Below the pieces are notes generated by a model, which had not been told where the DNA came from, did not search any database, and worked only from the letters and a program-made list of their open reading frames with translations. 64,000 bases of DNA from Rhipicephalus microplus (lineage: Eukaryota > Arthropoda > Arachnida > Ixodida > Ixodidae): the NCBI RefSeq assembly GCF_043290135.1, contig NC_134702.1, forward strand, positions 82,525,317-82,589,316, in the 5' to 3' direction. A program made the translations under genes and the position numbers. Positions 1-11,423 of the stretch are shown here, piece after piece (the first letter of the stretch is position 1; every line of letters starts with the position of its first letter).

Positions 1-705
1 GCAAGTTTCGGCCGGCTTGTGTTCCTCATTGACCTGCACTGACATCGCACACTAAACGGGCTTCTACCATATCACCTTCATCGAAATGCGACAGCTGCAG
101 CCGGGATCGAATCCGCTACCATCGGGTGAGTAGACGAGCACGCTTCCACGGAGGCGGAACGCTCCTTTAGTTTGCTCATGGTAAGTTGTGCCGCAACGTA
201 AATAAGTTTCATGCGTGATCTCACAGGCGTTGAGGTCGGGATCGGGTCGGCGTTGAGGCCGGCGTTGCATCCATTTACGGAGGAGGTGGCGCGGCATGCA
301 CCACACTGGTTGCGGCCAGAATTTCATGCGCGCAGTTCGCCGATGCCTCGCAGACCACTAAACACTTTTGGATGACGTGATAACGGCGTCATGCGATGCA
401 GTTACCTATGAGCCGCGGCACGGCGGACCACGGACGAGTGGTCCGGGGCTTGGTAAATCAAAGAAGCTCTTTGTCTAGCATGGCTATTGTGCACGATCAA
501 CTGATTTCACTTTGTTTTGTGCGTTTCGAACTGCGCAAACGCAGGTACCAGCGTGTAGCCGACAAGCGCGAAGTACTGATTGGCTCAGCGCTTCGTGCTG
601 ATATTGTACGCGGGTTATCAAGAAGTAGGTGGTGAGTAAGAGCTATTGCCTGTATGGCTGGTATAGCAAAGGTTAGAGAAACCACTCCCTCGTCTTTGAA
701 CGTGG
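1..705. other. Relatively GC-rich sequence, no recognisable gene
   Basis: The stretch is richer in G+C than most of the window. Open frames exist on both strands (for example 64-327 minus and 396-635 plus), but none shows a domain or motif I recognise. It could be part of an old repeat or an exon; I cannot decide from sequence alone. Confidence 0.4.
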
Positions 706-709
706 ATTG

Positions 710-749
<40 letters not shown>

Positions 750-970
750 ATTGAATAATTGATTGATTGATTGATTGATATGTGGGGTTTAACGCCCCAA
801 AACTACCATATGAACATGAGAGACGCCGCAGTCGAAGGCCCCGGAAATTTTGACCAACTAAGGTTCTCTAACGTGCACCCAAAGTTTAGCACACGGGCGT
901 ACAGGATTACCGGCTCCATCAGAAATACAGCCGCCACAGCCGGGATACGATCCCCCGACCTGCGAACGTG
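706..970 (-). mobile_element. Ruka-type tRNA-derived SINE, head missing
   Basis: On the minus strand this is the body and tail of the tick Ruka SINE. The GATT/GATTGAATAA tail lies at 706-780, followed by the conserved segment containing GTTTAACG and GAGAGACGCCG. It ends inside the region just before the tRNA-like head, so the pol III promoter is missing. Several substitutions relative to the copies at 12.5 and 27.8 kb, and no visible target duplication, suggest an older insertion. The expanded GATT tract is the SINE tail grown into a microsatellite. Confidence 0.85.
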
Positions 971-1104
971 AGTTGGTGAACATATATTGGTGCGATAGCG
1001 TTAAAGCGCTCGTTTGGCAGAAATTGCGGAGTCGGCGTCGGCATCATTGGTTGTGAGCGAGAAATCATCATCTTGTGCTGACTGGAAAATAGAAAATAGC
1101 ATAA

Positions 1105-1208
1105 CGCAAATAAATTACATATAATTAAATATTCCGGGATCTTAGTGAAGATAGAACCCGGGTTTTTCGCGAGGCAATTGGGTGTTTTACCACAGAGCCA
1201 CACGACTG
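1105..1208 (-). mobile_element. tRNA-Gly-like SINE head
   Basis: The minus strand from 1208 down reads like a glycine tRNA: GGCTCTGTGGTAAAACA (A-box region), an anticodon arm with ATTGCCTCGCG, then GGGTTCTATC (B box). The same arrangement recurs at 26.95 and 52.98 kb with matching sequence after the B box, so this is a dispersed SINE family rather than a tRNA gene. The acceptor stem does not pair as a functional tRNA would, and an AT-rich tail follows toward 1105. Confidence 0.6.
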
Positions 1209-1278
1209 GTGGTGAATACAGTGAAAATAACTTCCTCGGCTTGGAAATGCCATGAAAGCAACTTTCAAGCTTTTTTTT

Positions 1279-1356
1279 TCACTATACAACATGTACTGTG
1301 AAACATGTACTGTGTGTACTGTGTGTGATATTTCACAGTACAACATGAAATAGTGT
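1279..1356. repeat. Foldback repeat with internal CATGTACTGTG units
   Basis: The outer arms CACTAT (near 1280) and ATAGTG (near 1351), followed inward by ACTGTGAAA and TTTCACAGT, form an imperfect inverted repeat of about 25 bp per arm. Between them the units ACATGTACTGTG and GTGTACTGTGTG repeat. It may be a short foldback element; no coding sequence is involved. Confidence 0.5.
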
Positions 1357-1739
1357 AGTAATAATGCGTCATACAATCGTGCATTGGCATCGCATGAAAG
1401 AACATGGCATTATCGCATTGACTTCATTGTTTAAAACCACTACAAAAGGCACACACGTCGCTGCGCCTGTTTCCTTTAAACCACGTAGTGGGTGCACAGC
1501 AATTTTCGAAAATATCTCATTCACTAAGTGTTTGAAGTACGCACTACGAACGGGATACCGCTATCGTGTTTAATATTTAAAGACAGAGCTTAAGCGTGCC
1601 CCAATTTAGTCGCTCAAGCAACTCGCAGCAGTATGTCGACGAAACCAAACATCACGGACTCCCATTTTGGGCAATCTAGGTATTTCATTAGAGTATTTCA
1701 ACTAAGGGAACACTAGCCTCCGAGGTGGGGTGTGTAGTG
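1357..1739. other. No feature seen
   Basis: AT-rich sequence without a recognisable domain, repeat or promoter. A short open frame at 1364-1573 shows nothing protein-like. Confidence 0.4.
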
Positions 1740-2850
1740 GAGCGCCTAGGTGATGCGCTCAAAGACAAACCTTGGCGGGACTCATATACGCTGACGACAT
1801 TGTGCTTTTGGCGAGAAACACTGGCGACCTGCAGACCCCAATACCTTATCTGCTGATACTATGGTGTCATTGGCACTACAGTTTAACACCGAGAAATCGG
1901 TGGTGGTCGATTTCCTTGACCCAATGTTTCCTGGTTTGCCGACATTACCAGGCGAAGGACAGCTCCCTTAAACATCTGAATACCGATACCTCGGGGTGAA
2001 CTTCTGTGCACAGCCAGACTATTAAGCACACCGGGAAAGACACCTGAGAGAAGCAGCTCAGAGGGCCGGCCAAGTACTACGTAGGAGGTGTCTATGGGCT
2101 TGCAATCATCCCATTGTGGTGCGCGAACTATGGAAGGCTGTACATGTGTTGGCACTCACTTTTGTCAATGCAGTCATTTGCCCCGCTGCACAGATCCGGC
2201 AGTGACTTGAACGTAGTCAGCGAGCCATAGGGCGACTGGCCCTGGGCTGCCACGGCCGCCTTTCTAACTAGGCAGTCCAGGACGACCTGGGTTCGTCTTG
2301 TTTAAAAGTGCGAGAGGCACGCAGCAAGACGGCATCCAGACCATATGTGTAAAAAGGCGGCAACATCTCAGCGGAAAATATGGCTTCTACGTGAGCCCTG
2401 AGCAGGAACACACAGATCAAAAGTGGGCCAAAACAGTCAAGACCCCAGGACGACTGGCCAAGACTGACATATGTCGGCGAGGAATAAAACAGAAGAGTAC
2501 ACTGAGGATCTACTTGGAACACAAACAAGAGATCCACGTCAAAACCTCTTTGTCAACAGTGTGCCTAGCTGCCTTTTCTTCGAAACAAGGGCCGGACCTC
2601 TCAGAACTCTGGCATATCACCGGCGCTTCGATGAAAGCGTGGGTGATACAACGTGCCGGGTGTGTGTGGCGCCAAGAAAGAGACCACCGAGCACTTGCTT
2701 GCGAACTGTGAGGGCCTCACTCCAGCGCCTACAGATGGCACTGCCTTATGACAGGCGCTATTCTTTTCGTCCAATGACAACCCTAAGGCTAATAGTGGCG
2801 GTTCGGCTTCGACCATACAACAACTCAATTAGTGGTAGACGATGGTGCGC
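1740..2850 (+). pseudogene. LINE reverse transcriptase relic, C-terminal half
   Basis: This is a broken non-LTR retrotransposon ORF2. The RT catalytic block appears as LIYADDIVLLARNTGDLQ at about 1778-1831. Later fragments in shifted frames include YRYLGVNFC near 1980-2010. At about 2650-2715 there is a C-terminal zinc-knuckle-like motif (TCRVC, a one-base shift, then KKETTEHLLANC), followed by a short GF-like tail to about 2850. The frame is interrupted by several stops and frameshifts, so it is not functional. Fingers, endonuclease and ORF1 are absent, as expected of a 5'-truncated copy. No RNase H domain is visible between RT and zinc finger, so it is a different LINE type from those at 31, 44 and 46-52 kb. 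Confidence 0.8.
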
Positions 2851-3087
2851 GCACATTGACTCGTCACCCTATTCAGGAACATATACATAGACAGTGGTAT
2901 GTTAACGTGTGTGTGCAAACACTTCTGTGTACGCGTGTTTACGGTGAAAGCTGTTATGATGACACAACGCGGTTCACGTGCGGCGCCTTGATTGTATGCT
3001 GCCGCCGCCGCCGGTGTCCGTAAGTACTATCGCACAAAATAAGAAAAAAGAACTTAGTAGTAAATAAAAAAATACCAAGAACATATT

Positions 3088-3150
3088 GAGATTAGAGCCC
3101 GGGTCACCTGCGTGTCAGGCCAGTATTCTACTCCTGGGCCGCGCCGGTAC
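3088..3150 (-). mobile_element. tRNA-like SINE head (Val-like anticodon arm)
   Basis: The minus strand reads GGCGCGGCCCAGGAGTAGAA, then CTGGCCTGACACGCAGG, then CCCGGGCTCTAATC, which correspond to A box, anticodon arm and B box of a tRNA-derived element. An AT-rich tail follows toward 3060. The CTGACACGCAG arm resembles valine tRNAs. It differs from both Ruka and the Gly-like heads; a related origin with strong divergence is possible. Confidence 0.5.
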
Positions 3151-3485
3151 TTTTTTTTTTCTTTATTGCAGCATGTAACATTCAAACAACAGCAAACACA
3201 CTCGGACTGAGCTTCTAGCTCAATTCCATAGCTTCGAGGCAGATGAGCCATTTGCCTCACAAACTTAAAATGGTTTCAAATGACATAATTCATCCATAAC
3301 ATTTAGCAGTTCATCTGGGCCACGCTGGTGTATGGAACTCGTTTCCGATCTGGCCTTAGGCAGGCTCTATGTCGGGAAAAGAATCATGTTATTATGAGTA
3401 ATGGCTCGTTTTATAATCGTCAAAAGAAGAACCAGGCGTCACAACTTCCGTATTGTGTAACGAGTGGGTAAGTATTGCGTAACTC

Positions 3486-3566
<81 letters not shown>

Positions 3567-3780
3567 GATTTCTTTCTATGTATCTATCTATCTATCTATT
3601 TCTTTCTATGTATCTATCTATTTCTCCTTATGTATCTATCTATCTATTTCTTTTTATGTATCTATCTATGTATCTTTTTATTTTTATGTATCTATCTATC
3701 TATTTTTCTTTATGTATCTATCTATCTATTTCTTTTTATCTATCTATCTATCTATCTATTTCTTTCTATGTATCTATTTG
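3486..3780. repeat. (CTAT)n microsatellite, interrupted
   Basis: Uninterrupted CTAT units run from 3486 to about 3566, then degenerate into blocks of CTAT with TTTCTTTCTATG and TTTTTATG interruptions to about 3780. Predicted proteins rich in Tyr-Leu-Ser-Ile here are translations of the repeat and not genes. Confidence 0.95.
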
Positions 3781-3987
3781 ATTCTCTCTACTTCTCACTC
3801 TCTGTTTCTCTGCTATGATCTTCTCTTTCCCCCCTCCTCAACATTACAACTGGCCTCGTGTTCCTCAGTCTTCTTTTTTCTGCCCCTTGCTAAACTGTAC
3901 CGTAGAGTGATTACAGCGCTTTATGCTGTACTATAGGAAACTGCACGATATCACTGTGCTGTAGAAGACACTTCTACGCTTTCCTGC

Positions 3988-4058
3988 GCTCCTAGATAAC
4001 CGAGTGGTTACAACGCCAGCCATCGAATTAGGTACCCTGGTTGAAATTTCGCCTCACC
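3988..4058 (+). mobile_element. tRNA-like SINE head, degenerate
   Basis: TAACCGAGTGGTTACAACG matches a type A box and D-arm of a tRNA-derived element, and about 30 bases later GGTTGAAATTTCG is a decayed B box. A pyrimidine-rich sequence follows. It is not a tRNA gene because the arms no longer pair well. No second copy of this exact family was found in the window. Confidence 0.45.
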
Positions 4059-7000
4059 AAGTATTTGCGTCTTTGTCTTCTTTTCTATTTCTTTTTCTCT
4101 CTCCTGTTTCTCTCGCCCATCAGAGTTATTTCGTCTCGTGGCCGAAACGTTAGCGCACGTTTGATAGTAACGAAGCAAAAGAAGATGAAGAAGACGATGA
4201 AGATAGCGTGTCCCAATTCAAGGTGATAATTTGCAATGCCCATGGCCTATTGTTGGCGCGCCGTGAAATCCAAGTTGGCTGCGGAGGGATGATCAACCCG
4301 TGAACTCGCATAGGAAAAGAGAGGACGCGCGGATGTACTCCCGTGCCACTTTCACCGGATAAACTTTTGATCGCCAAATGAATCTATGTCTGACCAAAGT
4401 ACTTTCCCAAACTATAGGAACTGCTGAATGTTCGCTACCTCATTTTTCACCGCAGTGCAAAGAGTGGTGTTGTCAGCTGATTGACCATGTATCAACGATG
4501 CTTTGCGTAATGTGTGTGCTACAGAAAACTGCGCTAACCAGAATTCACGTATGATCTTAACGGCACTCCAAAATAATATGTGCTGAGCCTGCCTGACGAA
4601 TTGGCCGCAGTAGTAGACCACTAGCGAATAGCGTGCGGTCGCGGCTGCACACGTCCTAATGTTCAAACCATAGTGATGGTTTGCAAACATATTACGCCGT
4701 CGTCATTACTTGCGCTGTAAGGATCATGCAGCTGCTTCTCAAACAGTACACAAGATTTTAACTTCCCATTAGGTAGCGCTTGTGTCGCAGCTATGATCAG
4801 ACTCCAACAGTGTGCAATTGGCTGCGCACGGACGTTGCAGGTTCCATCAGCGCGATCGAAACAAGGATATAGAAACGAATACACGCGTACGCTAATAGCA
4901 ACGTCAAAATTGTGAAAATTTGTCGAACAACGACGACGTTTGGACGGCAGCGGTGAAGTGCAGGAGAAGTTGGTGTGGACTGTAGTCGTAACTGCATATT
5001 TCATTGCTCTAACTATTTCGCTGCGCTGGTCGAGCTCGAGCGCACTGGTGGCATGCGGCGTTCTGCAATATTCACTATAATTGAGCTACATCCATTGCCC
5101 AAGAAAAACTATGGTTTTTTTTTTATTTTGAGCTCGCTGGAGGATATTATACAGTAAATACAATCAAAGTGACTTACGAGCGTCAAAAAAAAAAAAACAT
5201 TAACGCACGACGTGGCGGGAAGGTCAACTCGCTGTTCGTGAGCTAGCAGCTGATCGCTCATCGCTGCTGTAATGATGATTTTGAGCACGTTAACAACTAT
5301 CTACGTCCATTGAAAAATCCTCGACGTCAAGACGGTTGCTTTGAGCATCACTGCTGAAAGTACTCTGAACAATTCTCTCCGCCGAATGGCTTCGATAGCA
5401 TCAACAACGCGTCATTGCACAACCCCAACACGGTGTCACTCGCCACGTTTATCAAGGGAATATGAAAAACATTTCGCTCCGATACCAGGCAAGAAAGGAA
5501 TCGCTTGTAGTGTGCTGCCATGTATTAATGAACGTAAAAAAAAAAAAACACGCGGTGCAGCGTAGTACAAGGTTTGGAAGTGCAAATCGTGGCCGGCACT
5601 ACTTTTAGCTTGCAATGAATGTTATGGTACTCATTCACTACAAAAGCACTGACGAATGCTGTACGCACGTAACACAAGGTGAGTTTTAACTGAAATAGTC
5701 AGACGTTGACGTTTACCTATTCAATGTGGCCATAGAAAATCCCGCGAAGCTGATATATAAACTCTGCGGGCCATAATGGAAAGCACGAGTTGTCACGTAT
5801 TTTCACGAAAACTTCGCGTCACGCAAGAACGTATGAGATTTTATGTATCGCCGAAGGTCCCGTACATTCCCGGATGCACGCACCATACAAAGTTGTTTGT
5901 GTTCGTTTCTTGCTAACGCGTAGTACCCCCGAACAAGGGAGCTTTGGGAGCTTCTGCCTACTGATCATCCTTGAGAGAACGCTCCTGAACTCCACTATGT
6001 GGCGCGACAGTCTATGAACATTGCGAATAATTTTCGATCTACGCACACGGAAAACCTCGAGAGAAACAGCTCCGCTCTAAAAGAAAAATAGCGTCGTGCC
6101 ATACAATACACTTGCGTCTCGTCGGCACAATTGGATTAGGAAGATTATTAGCCAGGTCGATAACCGTGGGAAAAGTCGTAGCAGTGAATGTATTAGTGGA
6201 ATTGGAAGCCGAATACTATATGAACTCCACGAAAATTAGGCCCAGTTGAGTTCGGCGAAACGGTGTTTTTCAAGTTCGCCCAATTGAAAAAAACGTAAGA
6301 GCCTGTGGACACGGCATTGGCGTTGCTAGATGCATGTCGCTTATGCTGAACCGTGGTTTTTGGGTGACGACGCCCGAGAAAAATTCGATCCGCGCCCATT
6401 CACCCCATGCAAATTATCCAACGAAGCTGGCTAGTGTTGCCCCTGTGCTTATCTCAATTTGAGATCTATCGAAGTGTCTTCTGTCGTAGCTTTTGATATC
6501 GCCATCACCACAATCAAGATACGCATTCTTCCACTATTGAGTTTAGTCCCAATAGCAAAGCGGATATCTAAAGGATCTATATAATTTCATTAGTAGTGAT
6601 TCGTGCTGTGGTGGGTGCCATCCCAAGCTATATTTGATAACAAAACCTCAAACTTCAGTGCTTTATAGTACTATAACTAACATCTTTAGGTATTCTTATT
6701 TTCATTGAACAGTAACTGACTGAAACAGCCTATACCTCTTAGTAGACTGATCAGCGTGAACTTTGTCACATTCACTACTACTTAAACTCAGTCATTTATC
6801 TACCAAAACAATCGTCGATTTGTTTTCTGCAGCATTTGTGCTTTGATAAGGCTCTTTTGCTATTCAATTATTTTTGTATAGTGGGTTTTCTTTTTCTGTA
6901 CCGAATTTTTCAGTGTACTTGACTAGTTCATAGCTTTACTCTGTAATGATCCTCTTCGTGCATTTATGTTGATACCATGCAAACTTTGTACTTTTTCCTG

Positions 7001-8509
7001 GTAATTTTCCCTCCTGCATGGCCCATCTAAGCCATCCAGTAATAATAGATACATAACTGAATAAATAAATATATAAATAAATAAATAGCAACTTAATAAT
7101 GTACGGAAGCTCTTCGAGGTAGTTTATGATGGGTTGTTGTTCATTATCGTTCCTGCTCCGTCACGGACCACTACGTTTTCTACCGTCTAGCCGTTAACAG
7201 TTACGCAAAAAAAACAAGAAGAAAGTAAGAGTTTTCAATCTTCCTCAAAGGCCAAGCAGAGCTGAGAATCGAGAGAATCCTGCGAAATTGAAGAGTTCAA
7301 TCTATGAATCGCGCCAGTGCTAGCTCACACACGTATTGAACATGGTTGTAGTATACAGACGCGTTGCGCTGTTCTCGCCTTTTCTCTAGACTAGGGTTTA
7401 GGATTGGGCTGTGCATAACAAACACACGTTGCCTTCCGAGCAGTAACTCTCTCTGTCAAGCCCCTCACCGCGTGTTAATGTGAACGGTGTCTCTAGGCTG
7501 AACGCACGGCCCGAGGACACGCAAAGCGCTCGCAAGTAAGAAGTCACTGTACGCATGGAAACCACCCAGCGCTGACATTGCACATTTATTATAATTTTTT
7601 AATATTCATGTCCTTACGCCTAATTAAGATAATGCTTCGCATGCGAGCCGCTCATACTGCTACGTCGCGCTGCTCACTACACCGTGTTCATGTGACAAGA
7701 AGAAACAAATAAAAGAAAAAAATCGCTGTGCGCGCTAGACAGCTCGGGAAGTGGAAAGTACACGGGTGTGAACGTGATAAATGATGGAGACCATAGCTAA
7801 TCCTGTCACTTCAAGGTGCAAAAAGAGAAGAATAGGCCTTTTCAACGTGCCACTTTCTCTCGTCTTTTCACTTTTGTTTCTCTTTCACACAGCTCAACTT
7901 AGAAACATGCTTGCTTCTTTGCCAAACGTTCTAGAAACCAGCACGTTGCCGGCCTCTCCCGAAACGTTATGTTGCTGCTTTAACCATGTAATTACTTTTG
8001 CTATTTGAGATAGAATAGCTACCAACAACAGTAATCAATGTCCGTGCCGCACGTGGAAGAACATCTAAACCCTAACGCAACATCATGTTTAAACCACAAG
8101 GTATTTATTTGACGGGTGGATGACATATTTTTTCTGTCTTCATTGGCCCTCTTCATATTACTTACATTTGCGGCATTACTGGTCATGTTAATTTTCTGTG
8201 TGCTTCGAGTTGTCGATTAACTTACAGCCAAGTTATGTTGTTCTAGCACCATGGATGGCGTAGACAATAAGTACATTATCACAAACTTGACTACCCTCAC
8301 CGCGGGACAAAGGCCCCTTCAATGTTTAGCCAGTAAACATGGTAGTGTGCTTGCTGCGGCTATGCTATAGATACCCGCTTTTTTCTGTAGATTATATACA
8401 GCCTCTATTCTTGTTGTCAAGCGAAGGGGCAGGAGCCCTGTCAAGCTGCTGCTGCGCCAGTTTTCGCGCGTTGCCCTTGCAATTTCTTAGCTTTCCACTG
8501 TAAAATCTG
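4059..8509. other. Long stretch without recognisable features
   Basis: AT-rich intergenic DNA. Open frames of 60-113 codons occur on both strands (for example 4663-5004 minus, 5790-6017 plus, 7781-8008 plus), but I see no domain, signal or repeat homology. Short A-tracts and an AATA repeat near 7060-7085 are present. An isolated AATGCTTCGCAT motif near 7633 resembles the termini of the element at 42.3-42.8 kb. Confidence 0.4.
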
Positions 8510-8679
8510 AATGCAGGAACAGCGCAACCTAGAAGTAGTTACTTCGTAACTACGGAAGCGAAAAAAACAAGGACAGAAAAGATCGCTGACTTTCAACAAA
8601 GATTGAATATCGGAGTGGTGTACATATATAGGCGAAAATGAGAAAATTGGGCATGCGTAGAAGGGTGCAGGAAGAACCA
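8510..8679 (+). repeat. Left inverted terminal repeat of Penelope-like element
   Basis: This segment is the reverse complement, with scattered differences and small indels, of 9527-9700. Shared blocks include GTAGTTACTTCGTAACTAC, GAAAAAAACAAGGACAGAAAA and TATATAGGCGAAAA. The pair encloses the GIY-YIG coding relic. Penelope-like elements often carry terminal repeats in direct or inverted orientation, so this is best read as the element's terminus. Confidence 0.85.
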
Positions 8680-8739
8680 CAGCTGGCTATTTCCACTGAG
8701 AAGCGGTAAACCTCTTTTACCTTTCTACTCAGCTCATTC

Positions 8740-9460
8740 AAAATTGATGGAAAGGGGTATCATTAAAGGTTGCCTGGTAAACGCTCTCAAGAAGTCATGC
8801 CCTCATTCGATGCAATGCAGTTTCAAAGCACAGGTAGAGCGCCTCTTAAGCGCTGGTTACTTGAGTGCCCTGATTTCTGCTGTTGCAGAAAAACTTTTGA
8901 AGCAAATTAAAAATCAATGAGGGCGATCTCAGCCTCAAAGCGCGTCTGTTCCAATGAAATGTGTTGCAGTTTCTTATCTGCATAACGTGTCTCATCGGCT
9001 GAAAAAATTGGTAAACGTGCTGGTGTCACTGCTGTGTTTGCCGCCCCAGAAAAGCTTGCAAAGCTTTGTAAGCTGGTGACTTATCCAGCTGCTATTAGAG
9101 GAAGATGCACTGTGAAAAACAGAACGCGCTTTGTACCTTGTGTTATTGGTGTCGTATATTTCATTCCGCTTTCGTGCGGAATGGTATACATAGGGCAAAC
9201 CGGAAGGTGCCTTAATGACCATTTAGGAGAGCACAATAACAATGTGCACAACGTAGTTCAAGGACACCTCGGAATCAACTGCTGAGACTGCGGCTGCGTG
9301 GCAGTTTTTGAGCGTTGCGAGGTATTTAGCAAGCACAACTCGCAGGCCACGCGTGATATAATTGAAGCTTATCAAATAAACAAGTTTGACGGTAAATGTG
9401 TAAGTTGCCCATCGGTTGCGTTGTTGCAAAAAGAGATTGCGTATCTCGATCTTTTTTAAG
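8740..9460 (+). pseudogene. Penelope-like element: RT C-terminus and GIY-YIG endonuclease relic
   Basis: Frames across this interval decode the C-terminal end of a Penelope-like retroelement protein. A segment near 8805-8905 (SFKAQVERLLSAGYLSALI) fits the linker after RT. RVSHRLKKL-like residues follow near 8985. At about 9145-9240 there is a GIY-YIG endonuclease core: VYFIPLSCGMVYIGQTGR followed by CLNDHLGEH, which keeps the Y, YIG, R and E/H positions of the Penelope nuclease. At about 9285-9450, CGCVAVFE and KHNSQATRDIIEAYQI plus CVSCPSVALLQKEIAYLDL complete the C-terminus. Stops (for example after 9281) and frameshifts show it is dead. The reverse transcriptase catalytic core is missing, so the copy is 5'-truncated. 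Confidence 0.85.
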
Positions 9461-9526
9461 TTACATATGTATTTGTTTTCAGCCCATTAAACAAGAGACA
9501 AGAGTATTGCTGACATTGTATCGCAG

Positions 9527-9700
9527 TGGTTGTTTCTGCACTCTTCTACGCATGCCCAATTTTTTTCATTTTTCGCCTATATATGTACACCACTCCGATA
9601 TTAAATGTTTGTTGAAAGTCAGCGCTCTTTTCTGTCCTTGTTTTTTTCGCTTCTGTAGTTACGAAGTAACTACTTCTAGGTTGAGCTGTTCCTGCATTTA
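9527..9700 (-). repeat. Right inverted terminal repeat of Penelope-like element
   Basis: Reverse complement of 8510-8679, directly after the element's C-terminal coding sequence. The outermost CTGCATTTAG at the right end pairs with the AATGCAGG at the left end, giving an element span of about 1.19 kb. The two arms differ at a modest number of sites, so the element is not brand new. Confidence 0.85.
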
Positions 9701-10122
9701 GTCATGTCCTACCAACTTGCCCAAGTTTCCACGCTGCACTGTAAAAACAAAAGGCAAAATGCGAAATAACCTTGAAACTTTCTAATCTCATATTATCACT
9801 TAACTCCTGCCTCCGCTTCACACGCTTGCCTACTCTTACAATCGGGGCTGTTACTTGTATAGTCCAGGATTTATCTTGTCTTCTCTCTACACGCAGTAGT
9901 CTTGCCCATTAACTTCTTGGTTACAACTGAGATGTCTTTAACACCCGCTTGTTCCCTTATCCGCTCTGCTCTCTTCTTCTCCCTTAAACAGCAGCTGAAG
10001 TGGTTTCCGGATTCGGCTATACTTCAAGGTTAACAAGGACCGACATCATTCTCGATGATGTGATTATTTTCGCGATTGTTGCAGAAGAAGTTTTAGAATC
10101 CGCATATTCAATGTTGGTCTAG
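9701..10122. other. No feature seen
   Basis: Pyrimidine-rich sequence with no recognisable domain or repeat. A TTTTAGAATCC to GGTCTAG stretch at the right end could act as a splice acceptor for the next entry, but this is speculative. Confidence 0.35.
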
Positions 10123-10380
10123 CTCCGGCTTGGCGAGCACGCCGAAAGTGCGGGCGCGAAACGCACTAACGGTTACTACGTCATCTTCCCTTCTCTAGAC
10201 GGAGGGGCGCTGCACTCCTACAGCACATTCCCACTACTCAATGATCCGAACTGGAAGATCACTGTAAGCATAGAGAGGCTGCACGTTCCGCGTGAAGATT
10301 ACGATATCTTTCATAACGATAAACAGCCGATGAGTGTGAGAAAGTGTCACCCGTATCTTCACCCGGGGCCTGCGAGATAA
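10123..10380 (+). CDS. Anonymous coding-like segment, 85 codons without ATG
   Basis: An open frame from just after TAG (10120-10122) to TAA (10378-10380) encodes a natural-looking protein: TNGYYVIFPSLDGGALHSY, then LLNDPNWKITVSIERLHVP and REDYDIFHNDKQPMSVRKCH. Codon third positions are often C or G, unlike the AT-rich surroundings. In the next frame the pattern continues after the stop (LRDVARADCRGLSARVLLL and MKRYAEDDVVAFTRRHK to about 10510), suggesting one frameshift in a longer ancestral reading frame. There is no start codon, so it would be an internal exon or a pseudogene or transposon fragment. I do not recognise the family. Confidence 0.35.
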   Translation, partial: LRLGEHAESAGAKRTNGYYVIFPSLDGGALHSYSTFPLLNDPNWKITVSIERLHVPREDYDIFHNDKQPMSVRKCHPYLHPGPAR

Positions 10381-10510
10381 TTTACGGTTGCGTGACGTTG
10401 CCAGAGCCGATTGCAGAGGCCTCTCTGCAAGAGTGCTGCTGTTGCGGATGAAGCGTTATGCTGAAGATGATGTCGTAGCTTTTACTAGGCGGCACAAAAA
10501 ACGCTGCAGC

Positions 10511-11221
10511 CGCAGCCGTTTTTTTTTTTTTTGAAACAACAAGTATCGTTTTTGTTCATTTTCGAGAATTCTCACATCGATTTTCGAATTCAGTGGAAAT
10601 ACAACTGTGGTCACGCACTCCAAAGAAATTTTGTGGAAAATTATTTCAGCTTCCTTTTAAGATTATATTTCTTGCCGTGGTTCACTATGTCGTCCTGAAT
10701 TTAAGTGATGATACAGTGAACACCGTTCAAAGGTGTGACACCGCTGCCAGAATGCACAATCATCACGAATCATATCTTTCATCGTTTGGAAAGCTTTCTT
10801 TTTGTAGATTCCGTGTGAATTCGCTTTGTAGAGCCGCGATTAGTGTGTCGATAAAATTCTGTAATCGCTATTGCTCGGGCCACGGTGTTGACTTCTTAGA
10901 AAAAGAATCTCCCACATTCAACTCGTTTTAGTCATACGAAACGGAGACATTAACAATGTGAAATCAGTGCGGATATCTACAATCAAAGACAGTGACGATA
11001 CGTGAAAAAAAGAAGAGTGGGAGGGACGCATAAAAGTGGCATAAAGCGTGTTGTTGGAATAACAGCACTTGAAAGCACGAAATGTCATAACAAAGCTATG
11101 CTTAATCTTCATAATATTCCACATAGTGCAGCTACTGGTAAAAAAAAATGTGCAACTGCTGGCGTCAACCGCTTTCGTAACGTTTTTTCTTTAGGTTGTG
11201 AACATGCTTACAAAAACTTTT
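10511..11221. other. No feature seen
   Basis: AT-rich, with a T-tract near 10520. Frames at 10593-10931 (plus) and 11002-11409 (plus) have no recognisable domain. Confidence 0.35.
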
Positions 11222-11423
11222 TAGATGCGGAGCATCTAATACTCAAGGCTTGTAGTGTGACGCCGTCCGCAAGCTTCCTCCTCCTTCTTCCACCATCTGT
11301 GCATCCCTTCCTCCTCTACACACCGCGCGCGCTTCACTCCTCCACCATCTGTGCACCCTTCCTCCTCTGCACACCGCGTGCGCTTCTCCTCTTCACGAAC
11401 ATTCGCTAGCTGTATAATGTAGC

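Noticed and set aside
3464..3936. Open frames rich in Tyr-Leu-Ser-Ile
   Set aside because: They are translations of the CTAT microsatellite in several frames and have no other content.
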